Positions 34,482 to 45,364 of a DNA stretch of 64,000 bases are shown one piece after another. The DNA comes from Schistosoma haematobium. Its lineage: Eukaryota > Platyhelminthes > Trematoda > Strigeidida > Schistosomatidae. How positions within the stretch are numbered: position 1 is the first letter of the stretch; each line of letters starts with the position of its first letter. A program made the translations under genes and the position numbers. The notes under the pieces were generated by a model, which was given only the letters and a program-made list of their open reading frames with translations, did not search any database and was not told where the DNA came from. Location of the stretch: the NCBI RefSeq assembly GCF_000699445.3, contig NC_067201.1, positions 11,959,501-12,023,500 on the forward strand, read 5' to 3'.

Positions 34482-35183
34482 GCAGCTGGACGATCTAGAC
34501 TTCGCAGATGATCTGGCCCTCCTATCGCAAATGCAACAACAAATGCAGTAGAAAACGACCAGTATAGCAGCAGCCTCAGCAGCAGTAGGTCTCAATATAC
34601 ACAAAGGGAAAAGCAAGATTCTCCGATACAACACAGCATGCACCAGTTCAATCACAATTGACGGAGGAGATTTGGAAGATGTGAAAACGTTTACATATTT
34701 GGGCAGCATCATCGATGAACACGGAGAATCTGAATCATATGTGAAAGCGCGAATCGGTAAAGCAAGAGCAGCATATTTACAACTGAAGAACATCTGGAAC
34801 TCGAAACAACTGTCAACCAACACCAAGGTCAGGATTTTCAATATAAATGTCAAAACAGTTCTACTGTATGGAGCAGAAACCTGGAGAACTACGAAAGCCA
34901 TCATCCAGAAGATACAGGTGTTTGTTAACAGTTGTCTACACAAAATACTTCGGATCCGTTGGCCAGACATTATTAGCAACAACCAACTGTGGGAAAGAAC
35001 AAACCAGATCTCGGTGGAGGAAGAAATCAGGAAGAAGTAATGGAAGTGGATAGGACACACATTGTGGAAAGCACCCAACTGCGTCACAAGACAAGCCCTC
35101 ACACGGAATCCTTAAGGCCAAAGGAAAAGAGAAAGACCAGGCCTATGCTCCATTGGGAGTAATAGGCGTAAGTGAGTAAGTAA
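34482..35183 (+). mobile_element. 5'-truncated RTE insertion with 15-bp target duplication
   Basis: Begins in the polymerase palm: LDDLDFADDLALLS carries the FADD catalytic motif (34483-34525). FTYLGSIIDEHGE, YLQLKNIWNSKQLS, LLYGAETWR, LRIRWPDIISN and [15 protein letters not shown] follow. Stops interrupt it, and a deletion near 35138 removes part of the C-terminus. TTAAGAAGTAACTAT occurs exactly on both sides (34467-34481 and 35184-35198). The clean duplication shows target-primed insertion and fixes the boundaries. It is one of the best-preserved copies here. Confidence 0.9.
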
Positions 35184-35529
35184 TTAAGAAGTAACTATAT
35201 GAGTTCACTAATTGAATTTAGTATAGCGTTACAATTCACCTGATATTCTGATGAACAAGTCATAACATCATATCATTTATAAAACCTTCACCTTTATTTT
35301 CATAATTTTTTTAAATTTACCAATTAAATGAGTTTATGGATTGGTTCAAGAACCAAGTCCAAAACTCCGACAATTCGCTCTCAAATTTAGTCACCAGTTT
35401 GCACAAAAATAGTTTTACAGTTACATTTTATATTTTAATAACCTGCAAATAATAATCCTTCTTTGTGTATACATAATAATAACATTATCTGTAAATGACT
35501 AAGGAAAATAAAATCTCCTACCATTATCA

Positions 35530-35800
35530 TACTATAGTGAATGAGAATACAAATGAAGACAACCAAATGTATTTCCATACATTATAGAATATCTTGATAA
35601 AATCTGACAACCATACAGTAAATACTTCATTTACAAAATATCCAACAATTATCTTAGACTTTATTGTTCTTTTGTTTCCATATCAATCATTCTCTATTCT
35701 TAATCACTTCTTTTCAATTTCTTCTCAATCTTCTGCCGTCAGACACTTCACTTTCCATTGATAATACATACTACCTATATTTGTCGACATTAGTAGTACA
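35530..35800 (-). repeat. Dispersed repeat D, copy 3
   Basis: Reverse complement of the repeat at 34030-34345 (CATTTACAAAATATCC, TTCTGCCGTCAGACACTTCA). Confidence 0.6.
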
Positions 35801-36276
35801 CATCAAAATACTCTTTAAAGTATTATTATAAATCATACATTCTACTGAATTTGTTTGTGTAATTTTTTTAAAACAAAAAAGCAAAAACCAAATCTCATTT
35901 ACATCCTATTAATACTTATGAAAATGGAAAGAAATGACAGACTACTAGTTCTTATTCCTTAGAGATTACATGGTACAATTCAAAAAAGAACATATGAAAA
36001 GTGTATAAAAAAGAAAAAAATGTATCATCCTAATTAATATTTCTGTATGTCAAATCTGAAACAATCATTACTGTTATTATTCCTTAACAAAACTAAACAC
36101 CTTGATATTTATGGTTTATATAAATAACCATTGAGAATGAATAAGTACTGAACTATTTATTGTTTTATTATTTTTTTGAGAAACACTTTCAATATTGAAG
36201 TAGTGAACAATGGAATTCAACCAAATTAGGAGTTGAACGAATAATACCAATTGTTAGTATAGGGGTTGTGGAGATT

Positions 36277-36585
36277 ATTAAGTTTTTGATTGAGATCATG
36301 AACCGATTGATGTCAGACCACTGTTAGAAACCTGGAAGCACTGGACGGCCGTTTCGTCCTATTGTGGGACTCCTCAGCAGTGCGCATCCGAGATCCCGCT
36401 CGCAAGATTCAGACTTAAGGCCTTCGGTCTCGCTTGTGAACGCTTAACCTACTGAACCACTGAGCCAGCATCCAATGGTGATAGAGTTGATGTTAGACGG
36501 CTGTTAAACGGCCGTCCACTGCTTTCAGGTTTCCAACAGTGGTCTAACATCAATCGGTTCATGATCTCAATCAGAAACACCAACT
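36277..36585 (-). mobile_element. Family B SINE with canonical hammerhead, facing a plus-strand tail
   Basis: 36277-36480 on the minus strand has GGCTCAGTGGTTCAGTAGGT, a decayed B box, GATGCGCA and the ribozyme. From about 36505 a plus-strand family B 3' end (ACGGCCGTCCACTGCTTTCA, then CATCAATCGGTTCATGATCT) runs back, so the two 3' ends form an inverted pair. Confidence 0.75.
36338..36383 (-). ncRNA. Canonical type I hammerhead ribozyme (family B), second copy
   Basis: Base-for-base identical to 25463-25508: GCACTG, CTGAGGA, GTCC-CACAATA-GGAC, GAA, ACGGCCGT, C, CAGTGC. Predicted cleavage is between 36344 and 36343. The ribozyme is perfectly kept while the tRNA-like head nearby has decayed, which hints at recent copying or selection on the ribozyme. 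Confidence 0.85.
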
Positions 36586-37214
36586 GTATTAAAAGATGGT
36601 TATTCAACATTAAAAATTGATATTAAGCACTTGTTGCAATAAAACATGACAGTTCTAGATATGATTCTTGATCGTATTGTGAACAAAACACTTCAAATGA
36701 CTCCTTATACTAGAATAAAAGAACTATTCAATAATTATTCCATGATAAATTTTAGTTGAATTTTAAGATTTATTATAAGCTGACTAGCGAACTGATCTAT
36801 ATAATAAATACAATTAATTAAAATAAATGAGTTGTGGTTTATTTTGTTTTTTTTTGTTTTTTTTTAGTTGCCGACTGTTCTCCACCATTTTTTCTTCCTT
36901 TTTTCTTCTTCTGACTTTTGTGTTGTAATAAATTTATGCAAATCCTTAAAAGCAAAGATTGAATGTCCTCTATAATAAGATGAGTGAAACTAGTTTGATC
37001 TAGGTTTATTATATAAAATATACAAAAATAAAATACAGAATAACAATAGATTACTGAATAAAAACTTATTTAATCAGTAGTATGTGGATGAATAAAAAAA
37101 AGAGAAAGATTATAGAGAATTAAAGTAAGTTTAAATTAGAAAAATAAATGTATGATCTATGTATATTATGGAGAAAAAGAAAGAAATCATGTATAGATAT
37201 GCACTTGTTTTTCA

Positions 37215-37482
37215 ACTTGTTTGTAGACGAAGAAATAGAATAAGACACATATTGAGGAAAACATTTAAGTGTATCACAAGGTAAGATATCACTTAGAATC
37301 CTTATGATCAAAAAAAGGAAAACTAAAAAACAGGTTATGCTGAGAAATGGAGACAGAAATGAGAAGCATGAACAACAGTTGGATAGAACTAAAAAGGATG
37401 GCTCAGGACAGAGTGAGTTGGAGAATGCTGGTTGATGGCCTATGCTCCACTGGGAGTAACAGGCGTACGTAAGGAAGTAAAT
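37215..37482 (+). mobile_element. RTE 3' end, strongly decayed
   Basis: Recognisable by RIRHILRKTFKCITR-like, then [20 protein letters not shown] and AGTAACAGGCGTACGTAAGG at the end. Many stops and frameshifts. Confidence 0.6.
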
Positions 37483-37849
37483 TATCTCTTGAACTAAAGG
37501 TATTCAATATTCAAAGAAAAAATATTTTTATTTTCAGTTAATCTAAAACGATTTGTTTATACATATAACACCTTTTATATGGATTAGAGTGAAAATCATT
37601 CAGTTACTTGTTTGTTTTTTCTCAAATAGAAAGCGATCAATAATAGGATTATGAATTAGTTCAGTATGTTATTTGCTCATTTTGATATTTAATTGTATTC
37701 TGACGATGAATTTTATTAAGTGGTTGAAGATAGGGGCAAAGAAACTTGTGTAGCCTAGATTTATTGGTGTTGGCACTTATTAGCAATGTGTGCACGTAAT
37801 CATTAGTAAAATCGCAGATTGTAGAATTGAGTTGTAACGATTGAATTTT

Positions 37850-38100
37850 ATTAGAACGTATCACTTTTGTCAAAGTTACAAGTATGTCTGCCTGATGAGA
37901 ACCAACTCGTTCGAAGTTTAGATTTAATGTTTCTTGTTGACTACCTCCAACCACTATCTTATCTCAACATAGTGCACGGAATGTCGGGTCACCTAAATAG
38001 GTGACACCATTGCAACTTCATCGATAGAATTCGACCAGCACTAAGAAGGACCTGACATACATGACATCGATCACCACACAGTGATCGATCAATTGTAAAT
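37850..38100 (+). mobile_element. Family C SINE fragment with broken hammerhead
   Basis: GCCTGATGAGAACCAACTCG, then TTCGAAGTTTAG, is the decayed family C core. GTTGACTACCTCCAACCACT and the GTGATCGATC tail (38080-38095) match the copy at 42095-42335 in reverse. Confidence 0.55.
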
Positions 38101-38353
38101 TTGTGTAATTACTAATTTGTATGACTGTCTTAATAAATAATGTAAATGTAAAGAAAACTTATAGACTATGAAATCACTCACTTATTAATATATTGTATAA
38201 CTATGAAATCTATGTTTTTGTTCACAAAAGATCAGACTGATATTGTAAAGTGATGTACACGCTGTTTGTTGCTTAAATAAAATCGCATGAAATATCATTT
38301 ATTCAATGAATTGTTGGTTCTGGGAATTGGATGAGTATGCATTCCGTCAGTCA

Positions 38354-38355
<2 letters not shown>

Positions 38356-38387
<32 letters not shown>
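38356..38387. repeat. (AT)n microsatellite
   Basis: Pure AT run. Confidence 0.95.
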
Positions 38388-38389
<2 letters not shown>

Positions 38390-38764
38390 ATACGATACAG
38401 TATTATGAATGGTGGATGCCTCACTTGTGTTTTTCATTCTGTCTAACATTCGAATTCAAGTAAACTAGTTCATCACATCTAGAGTATATATGAATATTAC
38501 CCACAAGATAATATAAACTTTTACAGTTAGGTTCCCATGCGTTAAACAAACTGATAGCTACCTGAACTGTTTGTATTAATAAGAAGTACTTTAAGTACCG
38601 GAACCGAGTCCTAATGTGAAGATCAACACATAACTTAAGATACATACATTAAATTAGTTGTAATCAGAACAGAATACATATCCTGGATTCCAATTTTAGC
38701 CACACGTGAAAAATGCATTTGTGAATAAATCTGTTTAACTTGACATGCAGTAATTTATATATAA

Positions 38765-39200
38765 TAATTGGATGAGCATTGTTGAGAATTTCCATACTAG
38801 GGCGAAACGGCCGTTCAGCCCTTCTAGGTTTTCAATGATGGTCTTACGTTGATCGATTCATAAATTCAATACAATTCAACAATCTCGACAACCATAAACT
38901 GGAAATGATCCAGTGCTCACTAGTGACTAACTTGGAGAGGGAATTCTCGGAGTTCTAGTGAGAGGCCATGACCAGTGAAGTTGATCCATGCCAGATGTGA
39001 GGCAGTTACTCACAAAATATAATAGAAGACGATCGCACTTGAGACCGAAAGTCCTAGGTTCAGTTCTTGCGTGCGAGATAGTGAATGCACACTGCTGAGA
39101 AATCCCATACTGGTTTTTGATAGTGATCTGTCTATGATCGATTGATGATCTCGATCAAAATTCAACAATCTCCACAACTCTATACTGATAATTATATATA
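38765..39200 (+). mobile_element. Family B SINEs, tandem, decayed
   Basis: A ribozyme end at 38770-38900 (TGTTGAGAATTTCC, GGGCGAAACGGCCGTTCAGC) precedes a second unit with leader GTGCTCACTAGTGACTAAC (38920), head GAGACCGAAAGTCCTAGGTT and tail GATTGATGATCTCGATC. In the second unit the A box is deleted and the GAAAC half is missing. It lies just downstream of the potassium channel exon's donor. Confidence 0.6.
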
Positions 39201-39283
39201 AAAATTAAAAATATCCTCTTTTCAATATCTATGCTGACATATAACTATAATCAACAATAACATCAAAAATAAATAAATCCTAC

Positions 39284-39769
39284 CCTAGCAGCTTTAGATG
39301 TATGCGGTTTCTCTAATAAATTCCATCCTTGTCTTTTTAAATTTGCATAACAACCAGAACCAAATTCATCAATAGTTGTTGTTTGTCTTAGACAATTTTC
39401 TTCTTTTTTAACTTCATCTTCAATTAAATCTTTTTGTTGATGATAACGATGTGAACAACATGCTTTGATAAAACTTTCATTAACACCCCAATAAATTAAT
39501 TCATCTTTAAAATCCATTACACAAATCATATCATTATAATGTAATTTTTTAGATCGATAAAAATTCAATATCATTGAAAATATAATTGGATTACGATCAA
39601 AATAATATTCTTTATTAATAGGATCATAATCATCGCATAAATTTAATAATTCTTGTAAATTAGTTACATGATGTAATTTACCTAATCTTGTATTTGGATA
39701 ACGATCAACAATATGCCATAATATTTCATGTTTAATACCGCCAACATTAATTAATGCACGTTTTGATTG

Positions 39770-39811
<42 letters not shown>

Positions 39812-40017
39812 GAATAACTTCATTGTAGATAATTGTGAGTTCAATGGTATAGATGATAATTCATAATTGATATGATCTTGTTTAGTATTTAATGGATCAT
39901 TTATTATTGATTTAATTAATGGTTCGGTTATTGATTGTTTACAATTCGATAAATCAATATTATTATTATTATTATTATTATGTGTTGATAATGATTGATT
40001 ATAATATGATTTGGGTA

Positions 40018-40059
<42 letters not shown>

Positions 40060-40894
40060 GAAGAGATTGATAATGAATATTTGATAAATGCAAATTAGAA
40101 TTTTGATTTTTATGATTATCTAAGGTTTCATCATTAGTAGTATATTGATTATGAGTATGATATAATTTATTGATGGAATTAAATGTTCTATGATGAATTT
40201 TATCTAAACTATTATATAATATTGGTAAATAAGGAATATTTGAATGATTGAATGAATGATTATAAATCTGTTCATTTAATTGATAATTCATTGAATGATG
40301 AACATTTTCAAAAGTATCTTTATGTTTCAAATTCAAAAATAAACTAGATGGTTCTGATCTCCAATTATGTTTCATTTTATTACTCCATGAATGGATTGAT
40401 TGTTGAGGATCACCATGATGATGATGATAATGATAATGATCACGATCATGACAATGATGATAATAATCATGATGTTTATCAAGTTGATTATCTTCAATAG
40501 GATGAATGTTTTCGAAATTATGTATAGGTGATTGTTTTTCATATTTTACAACTACTAATGGTTCATTTATTGTTGTTATTTCATTATGTTTTGTTATAGG
40601 TGATAATATAACAGATGTTGATCTCATTTTATTTGATTTCATCAATAATTCATGATTTATTGAAACTCTTGGATTACTTTCTGATTTCATTTGAATTGGT
40701 TCATTTGATGAATAACTTGATCTTGTATGAGAATAATAATATGGAAGAGATGATTGTGAATCATTGATTGATTTTTTCCAAAATGGATCAAATCGATATT
40801 TTTTGTTCCTTCTTTTTATTGTTGATAATGTTTTATATACATGATTATCAGTTTCTATATAAGTAGTATTTAAATCTTGTGAATCATCTTTCAT
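39284..40894 (-). CDS. Kv2/Shab-type voltage-gated potassium channel, N-terminal coding exon
   Basis: The 537 codons from ATG at 40894 to a splice donor (AGG|GTAGGA, GT at 39283-39282) encode the cytoplasmic N-terminus. Residues 1-377 are low-complexity, rich in Asn, His and Ser, with three poly-Asn runs and a His-rich stretch (about 141-160). Residues 378-480 form a T1 tetramerisation domain: RALINVGGIKHEILW, DRYPNTRLGKL, CDDY, KEYYFDRNP, ILNFYRSKKLH, ELIYWGV. His452, Cys458, Cys479 and Cys480 fit HX5CX20CC, the zinc site of non-Shaker T1 domains. The post-T1 linker (CCSHRYHQQKD...WNLLEKPHTSKAAR) resembles Kv2 up to the region before S1. The donor is in phase 0; read-through would stop at 39263. 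The first ATG has A at -3; no upstream in-frame ATG was seen before a stop. S1-S6 and the pore are not in the window and must lie further left. The Shab assignment is from motif comparison and is strong for Kv2 over Kv1/3/4. Confidence 0.9.
39770..39811. repeat. (ATT)n microsatellite inside the channel exon
   Basis: Encodes about fourteen consecutive Asn on the minus strand just before the T1 domain; length-variable tracts of this kind are common in schistosome coding sequence. Confidence 0.9.
39957..39981. repeat. (ATT)n microsatellite inside the channel exon
   Basis: Encodes a run of about seven Asn in the N-terminal tail. Confidence 0.9.
40018..40060. repeat. (ATT)n microsatellite inside the channel exon
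   Basis: Encodes about thirteen Asn. All three tracts keep the reading frame. Confidence 0.9.
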
Positions 40895-40899
40895 GATTG

Positions 40900-42040
40900 T
40901 TTTCTCTTCTTTTTTACTATGATGGTTTATAGGAATGAAATGGGTTTAATCAGTAATTGATCATTAAAGTTGTACTCGTTTTATTAAAGAGACTAAGAAT
41001 TAACATTTGATAGCTTAATATTGACAACAACAACGAAAAAAAAACAAAGAAACTCATTATCATTTTCATAAAAATGTCACATTTTAAGTCGATAATATAA
41101 AATAAAAAATGGTACTGATTTGTGATTTGATCCCTAAAAATAGACCAATAGAATGACATGAAATATTTTTCTCCCATATATCCCATAACCAATCAGGTTA
41201 TTATAATGAAAGAATAAACATTCTAGCAGAATAGCATGGATTTATTTTTTGATTTCGTTGGTTCTCGTCAGCTGCTTACAACCTGTGATATTTAAGAATC
41301 ATAATTACATAATAGGTTTAAATGACTTACATGAAAGAGTTTGATTGGAAGTTATATTGAAGACATATTCGTATAGTATAGCAAGGGTGTAAATAAATTT
41401 AATAGAGTGAATATTGTAAATATATACCTTATGTAAAAGAATATTGTGACAACAGTTCAAACGGCTAGGAACAAGTAAACATTGATATAGGAATAAAATG
41501 AGTAGAGTTCAGTTGATAAATTAAGACTAATAATTTGGAAGATAGTTGGAATAAAGCTCAAGGATGTGATAAGTGCAAGAAAGTGTTTAAAGAAAAAGGA
41601 AAAAAAGCATATTGAGGTACAGCGAAGGAATATTAGTCACCAAGGCAAGGAAAGATTAATAACCATCTCCTTTTGAACACATAAATCAGGTTTTTGACGT
41701 CTGTTAGCAACTGCTTCAGCAAACTTTAGAAGACTGGAGTTTGGCTGCTTACTAATCAGCATTTGATAGTTTTGCTTGTTTTTTTATATTTTTTCTATAA
41801 AGATCTTACGCCTTATTACAAATTAACTTAATAATGATAATTGTTCATTGAATGAGTAATGCAAGATAAGGAGATAGAACCTGAGTTGCATAGTCAATGC
41901 CGTATTATATAGGATAAAGATAAGATTATTTATGTGAATTACAATCAATTCTCATATGATTTCATAAGTCTGTGGATAGTAAAATGACAAGACAACAACA
42001 AATTTCTAGAACCAGATATAAATGACTTTTTATTATTTAA

Positions 42041-42075
<35 letters not shown>

Positions 42076-42090
42076 TTATAAACCACGTTA
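40900..42090. other. Upstream flank of the channel exon; no promoter or upstream exon recognised
   Basis: AT-rich, with an (AT)n run at 42043-42072. The in-frame extension above the ATG stops at about 40945. No TATA or initiator arrangement could be supported. Confidence 0.4.
42043..42072. repeat. (AT)n microsatellite
   Basis: Pure AT run. Confidence 0.95.
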
Positions 42091-42094
42091 ACAT

Positions 42095-42335
42095 GTTGAG
42101 ATTAGATGATGGTTGGAGGTAGTCAACAGGAAACCCTGGACCCGGGTTTCGTGCTACTTGGCACTCGTCAGCAAGGTGTACCTGTAATCTTGAGGGAACT
42201 GGTGCTCCTTAGTGGATTCGATCCCGTGTCACCCAGCTTCACATGATCGATAGCATTCGATCTGCACTAAATAAGGACTTGACACGCATGACACTGATCA
42301 CCACCCAGTGATCAATCAACTGTGATCATGTTAAC
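42095..42335 (-). mobile_element. Family C SINE with intact hammerhead
   Basis: On the minus strand: GTGATCGGTGTCATGCGTGTC-like leader, GCTGGGTGACACGGGATCGA with B-box-like GGGATCGAATCC, GGAGCACCAGTTCCCTCAAG, ACAGGTACACCTTG, the ribozyme, then TTTCCTGTTGACTACCTCC. It is the best family C copy of the window and a reference for the decayed ones. Confidence 0.7.
42133..42177 (-). ncRNA. Hammerhead ribozyme of family C, core intact
   Basis: Minus strand: ACCTTG, CTGACGA, GTGC, loop CAAGTA, GCAC, GAA, palindromic ACCCGGGT, C17, CAGGGT. Stem I pairs over 6 bp including one G-U, stem II over 4 bp. Stem II is GTGC/GCAC rather than GTCC/GGAC of families A and B, a paired change that supports RNA folding. 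Predicted cleavage is between 42139 and 42138. Confidence 0.8.
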
Positions 42336-42339
42336 ATGT

Positions 42340-43465
42340 ATTTCATATATCTATATTCTTTAAACTGTCTAACTTACAATACGACTTTTCAAAAGGGATT
42401 CATCAAAATTGTGATATTATGTTGGTAATGGAATTGTGTTTTAATGATTCAAACTTCCAACTGAAGTTGATGTGCTGTATTCAAACTCATTTTGGTTAAG
42501 ACCACATTGAAAATTAATTTCAATGAATTGACTATAAGCCATGTGATTTCATATTTGACTAAGATTCAAAGTAAATAAACATTTTATAGATTTAAAACAT
42601 TGAGAGGATTACAGTAGTTGAAAAACGTTACATGATGCAACTTTATCCTTTCTGATTAGGATTTTTAGAAAAATTCTTGAATTAACCCTATAACTTTAAG
42701 TTTTTTTACGGTTACTACTCTAAAATTCTTGTTATACTGTTCATTAAACTTGAAACTCTCGAAGCTAAGTTGACATATGTTAGTTCCTTTTTACATTACA
42801 GTAGTTTATTAGCTACAGTCATCGTACTTTAATTAATGTTTCACTCTGTCGAAATGATATTGTCCTATCGAAATTCATGAAGATACTGCGGAAAATTTAA
42901 AAAAGAAAACAATTCTTCCCATCTCTTATCCTTACAACTTTGACTGTGATTTAAGAAATTTGATATTAACAGTTTATGTCCAGTAATTGAAGAACACTTA
43001 TAACCGTTTATTTTGTTAATTTCTGAATGATTATACTCAGAGTTTATGCTGTCTAAAACGGTTGTTTTTAGCTGAAATGTAGAACATTACTGATAAATCA
43101 AATCCAAAATGTATAAATTTTGCATAGCTACCTTAGTATTATGTCATCTTTTGTAAACTTTATATCTCCCACATTTAGTATTTTTATTGCATTCTGTCGA
43201 ATAAAATTCTAAAATCTAACGTTTACTGAGATTCATTTCTTTAGAACGCTTTTTCCTCGATGCTATAACCACCTACCTATATCCAATTGAAATAGAATCT
43301 ATATTGATAACTAAGATGAAATTGACATTGTGAAAAAAGATTCATACTACTCACCTAAACATTATTTATAAAAATAATATTTGAAATAATCTTAGCGAGT
43401 GGAATTTAGATAATTCCAAAGTTTCGTACAGCAAAATTGTCTGGACTTCTTCAGGGTATTAATAA
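42340..43465. other. AT-rich stretch, no gene
   Basis: No coding or repeat signal shared with the window. Confidence 0.45.
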
Positions 43466-43470
43466 TTTAT

Positions 43471-43471
<1 letters not shown>

Positions 43472-43516
<45 letters not shown>
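43472..43516. repeat. (GATA)n microsatellite
   Basis: About eleven pure GATA units. Confidence 0.95.
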
Positions 43517-43517
<1 letters not shown>

Positions 43518-43857
43518 GCGTAAATCATTACATCAATCAGCATATACATCATCGCCTTATAGAAAGTCACCTGACGGTCAATCATCAAACATCATATAAA
43601 CTATTCAGTTCGAATCCCACGGTGGATATTCACTCTCAGGCTTGCAGATAAGCCTTGGTAATGAGTGCCACTTAGCATAAAAGTAATTGGCTTTGAATAT
43701 ATTACATTAAGCCACTTACCCAGTTTTATAACTAGAAATTTTAAAAAATGTTCATTATCAAGGGCTTTCATAATTCCAAAAAACTGTTTTAAAAAAGGGT
43801 TTAACTAGAAAAATACACTGAAAGTGTAGGGGTTGGTACTGTGTCAAACTCACATAA

Positions 43858-45358
43858 GAAATCAGGATGGCCATCAAACAAATCGAGAGTGTGAAAGCAG
43901 TAGCACTTGACAATATACGAGCCGAAGCACTAAACTCAGACATAGAAGTAACTGCAAACATACTCCATATTCTATTCAGAAAGATTTGGGAGGAGGAACA
44001 AGTGCCGATAGACTGGAGAGAAGGACATCTCATCAATATACCAAAGAAGGAAGATCTGAGTGAGCGTGAAAACTACAGAGGCATCACACTACTATCAATA
44101 CCAGGGAAAGTCTTCAACAGAGTGTTGCTGGACCGGATGAAAGACGTAGTGGACGCCCAACCTCGAGATTAACAAGCTGTATTCCGTAAAGATCGGTCGT
44201 GCACAGACCAAATCGCGACACTACGGATCATCGTTGAACAACCAGTTGAGTGGAACTCGTCATTATACATCAACTTCCTTGATTATGAGAAGGCGCTTGA
44301 CAGCGTGGACAATAAAACACTATGGAAACTTCTTCGACTTCATGGTGTATCTGGACAGACCGTTAACATCATATGTAATTCACATGACGGACTACACTGC
44401 AGAGTGGTGCATGGAGAACAGCTGACAGATGCATTCCAAGTGAGGACCGGAGTCAAGTAAGATTGCTTACTCTCTCCCTTTCCCTTTCTTCCGGTGGTTG
44501 GCTGGTTTGTGGATACCTCGACATCTTAGGGGAAGCACAGGATACAATGGATAGCTCGGAATCAACTAGACGATGTGGACTTCACAGATGACCTAGCTCT
44601 TCTATACCATACACACGAATAAATGAAGATGAAGACAAAAGTGTATCGGCAGCTTCTACAGCAGTAAGCATCAATATACATAAGGGAAAAACAAGATCTT
44701 GAAACACAACATGGAGAACACAAATTCAATCTCACTTGATGGAGAAACTTTGAGAAGGACGGAATCCTTCACGTATCCGGATAGCAACATCGATAAACAA
44801 GGAGGATCAGATGCAGACGTGAAGGCGAAACAATGACAGCATTCCTACAATTGAAGAACATATGGAACTCAAAGCAGCATGAAAGTGAGAATCATCAATA
44901 CGAACGTCAAGGCAGTTCTACTGTACGGAGCTGAAACTTAGAGAACTACTACAACCACCATCAAAAATGTACAAGTATTTCTAAACAATCGCCTATGCAA
45001 AATATTCAATGTTCATTGACCAGATACCATCAGCGATAGCCTACTGTGGGAGAGAACAAACCAACTTCCAGCTGAGGAGGAAATTAGGAAAAGATGATGG
45101 AAGTGGTGGATAGGGTATACATTGAGGAAATCACCAAACTGCATCACGAGGCAAGCCCTATCTTAGAATCCTGAAGGGAAACGGAAGGAAGGAAGGCCAA
45201 AAAACACATTGTGTCAGGAATAGAAAGCATATATGAAAAGGATGAATATCAACTGGAAAGAACTGGAAGGGGTTCTCTAGGACAGAGTCGGATGGAGAAT
45301 GCTGGTGGGTGGCCTATGCTACTCCACGTGGGGTGACAGATGTAAGTAAGCAAGTAAG
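43858..45358 (+). mobile_element. RTE retrotransposon pseudogene, RT domain to 3' end (1.5 kb)
   Basis: The longest RTE copy here. It starts in the RT fingers: DNIRAEAL, WEEEQVPIDWREGHLINIPKK and RENYRGITLLSIPGKVFNR (43867-44172). A stop follows, then palm motif A as INFLDYEKALDSVD and motif C as VDFTDDLALL, where the first residue of FADD has changed context. The C-terminal [25 protein letters not shown] region follows, and the end GGTGACAGATGTAAGTAAGC. The upstream endonuclease domain is missing. Several stops and small indels make it non-functional. Confidence 0.85.
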
Positions 45359-45364
45359 TTAGTA

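Noticed and set aside
1..39262. Search for the S1-S6 and pore exons of the channel
   Set aside because: No segment with the pore signature or an S4 Arg/Lys ladder was recognised on the minus strand. They are most likely left of the window, though a short exon could have escaped by-eye reading.
40950..41192. Minus-strand 80-residue open frame upstream of the channel exon
   Set aside because: Phe/Leu/Ile-rich, without signature or splice context; a stop separates it from the channel frame.
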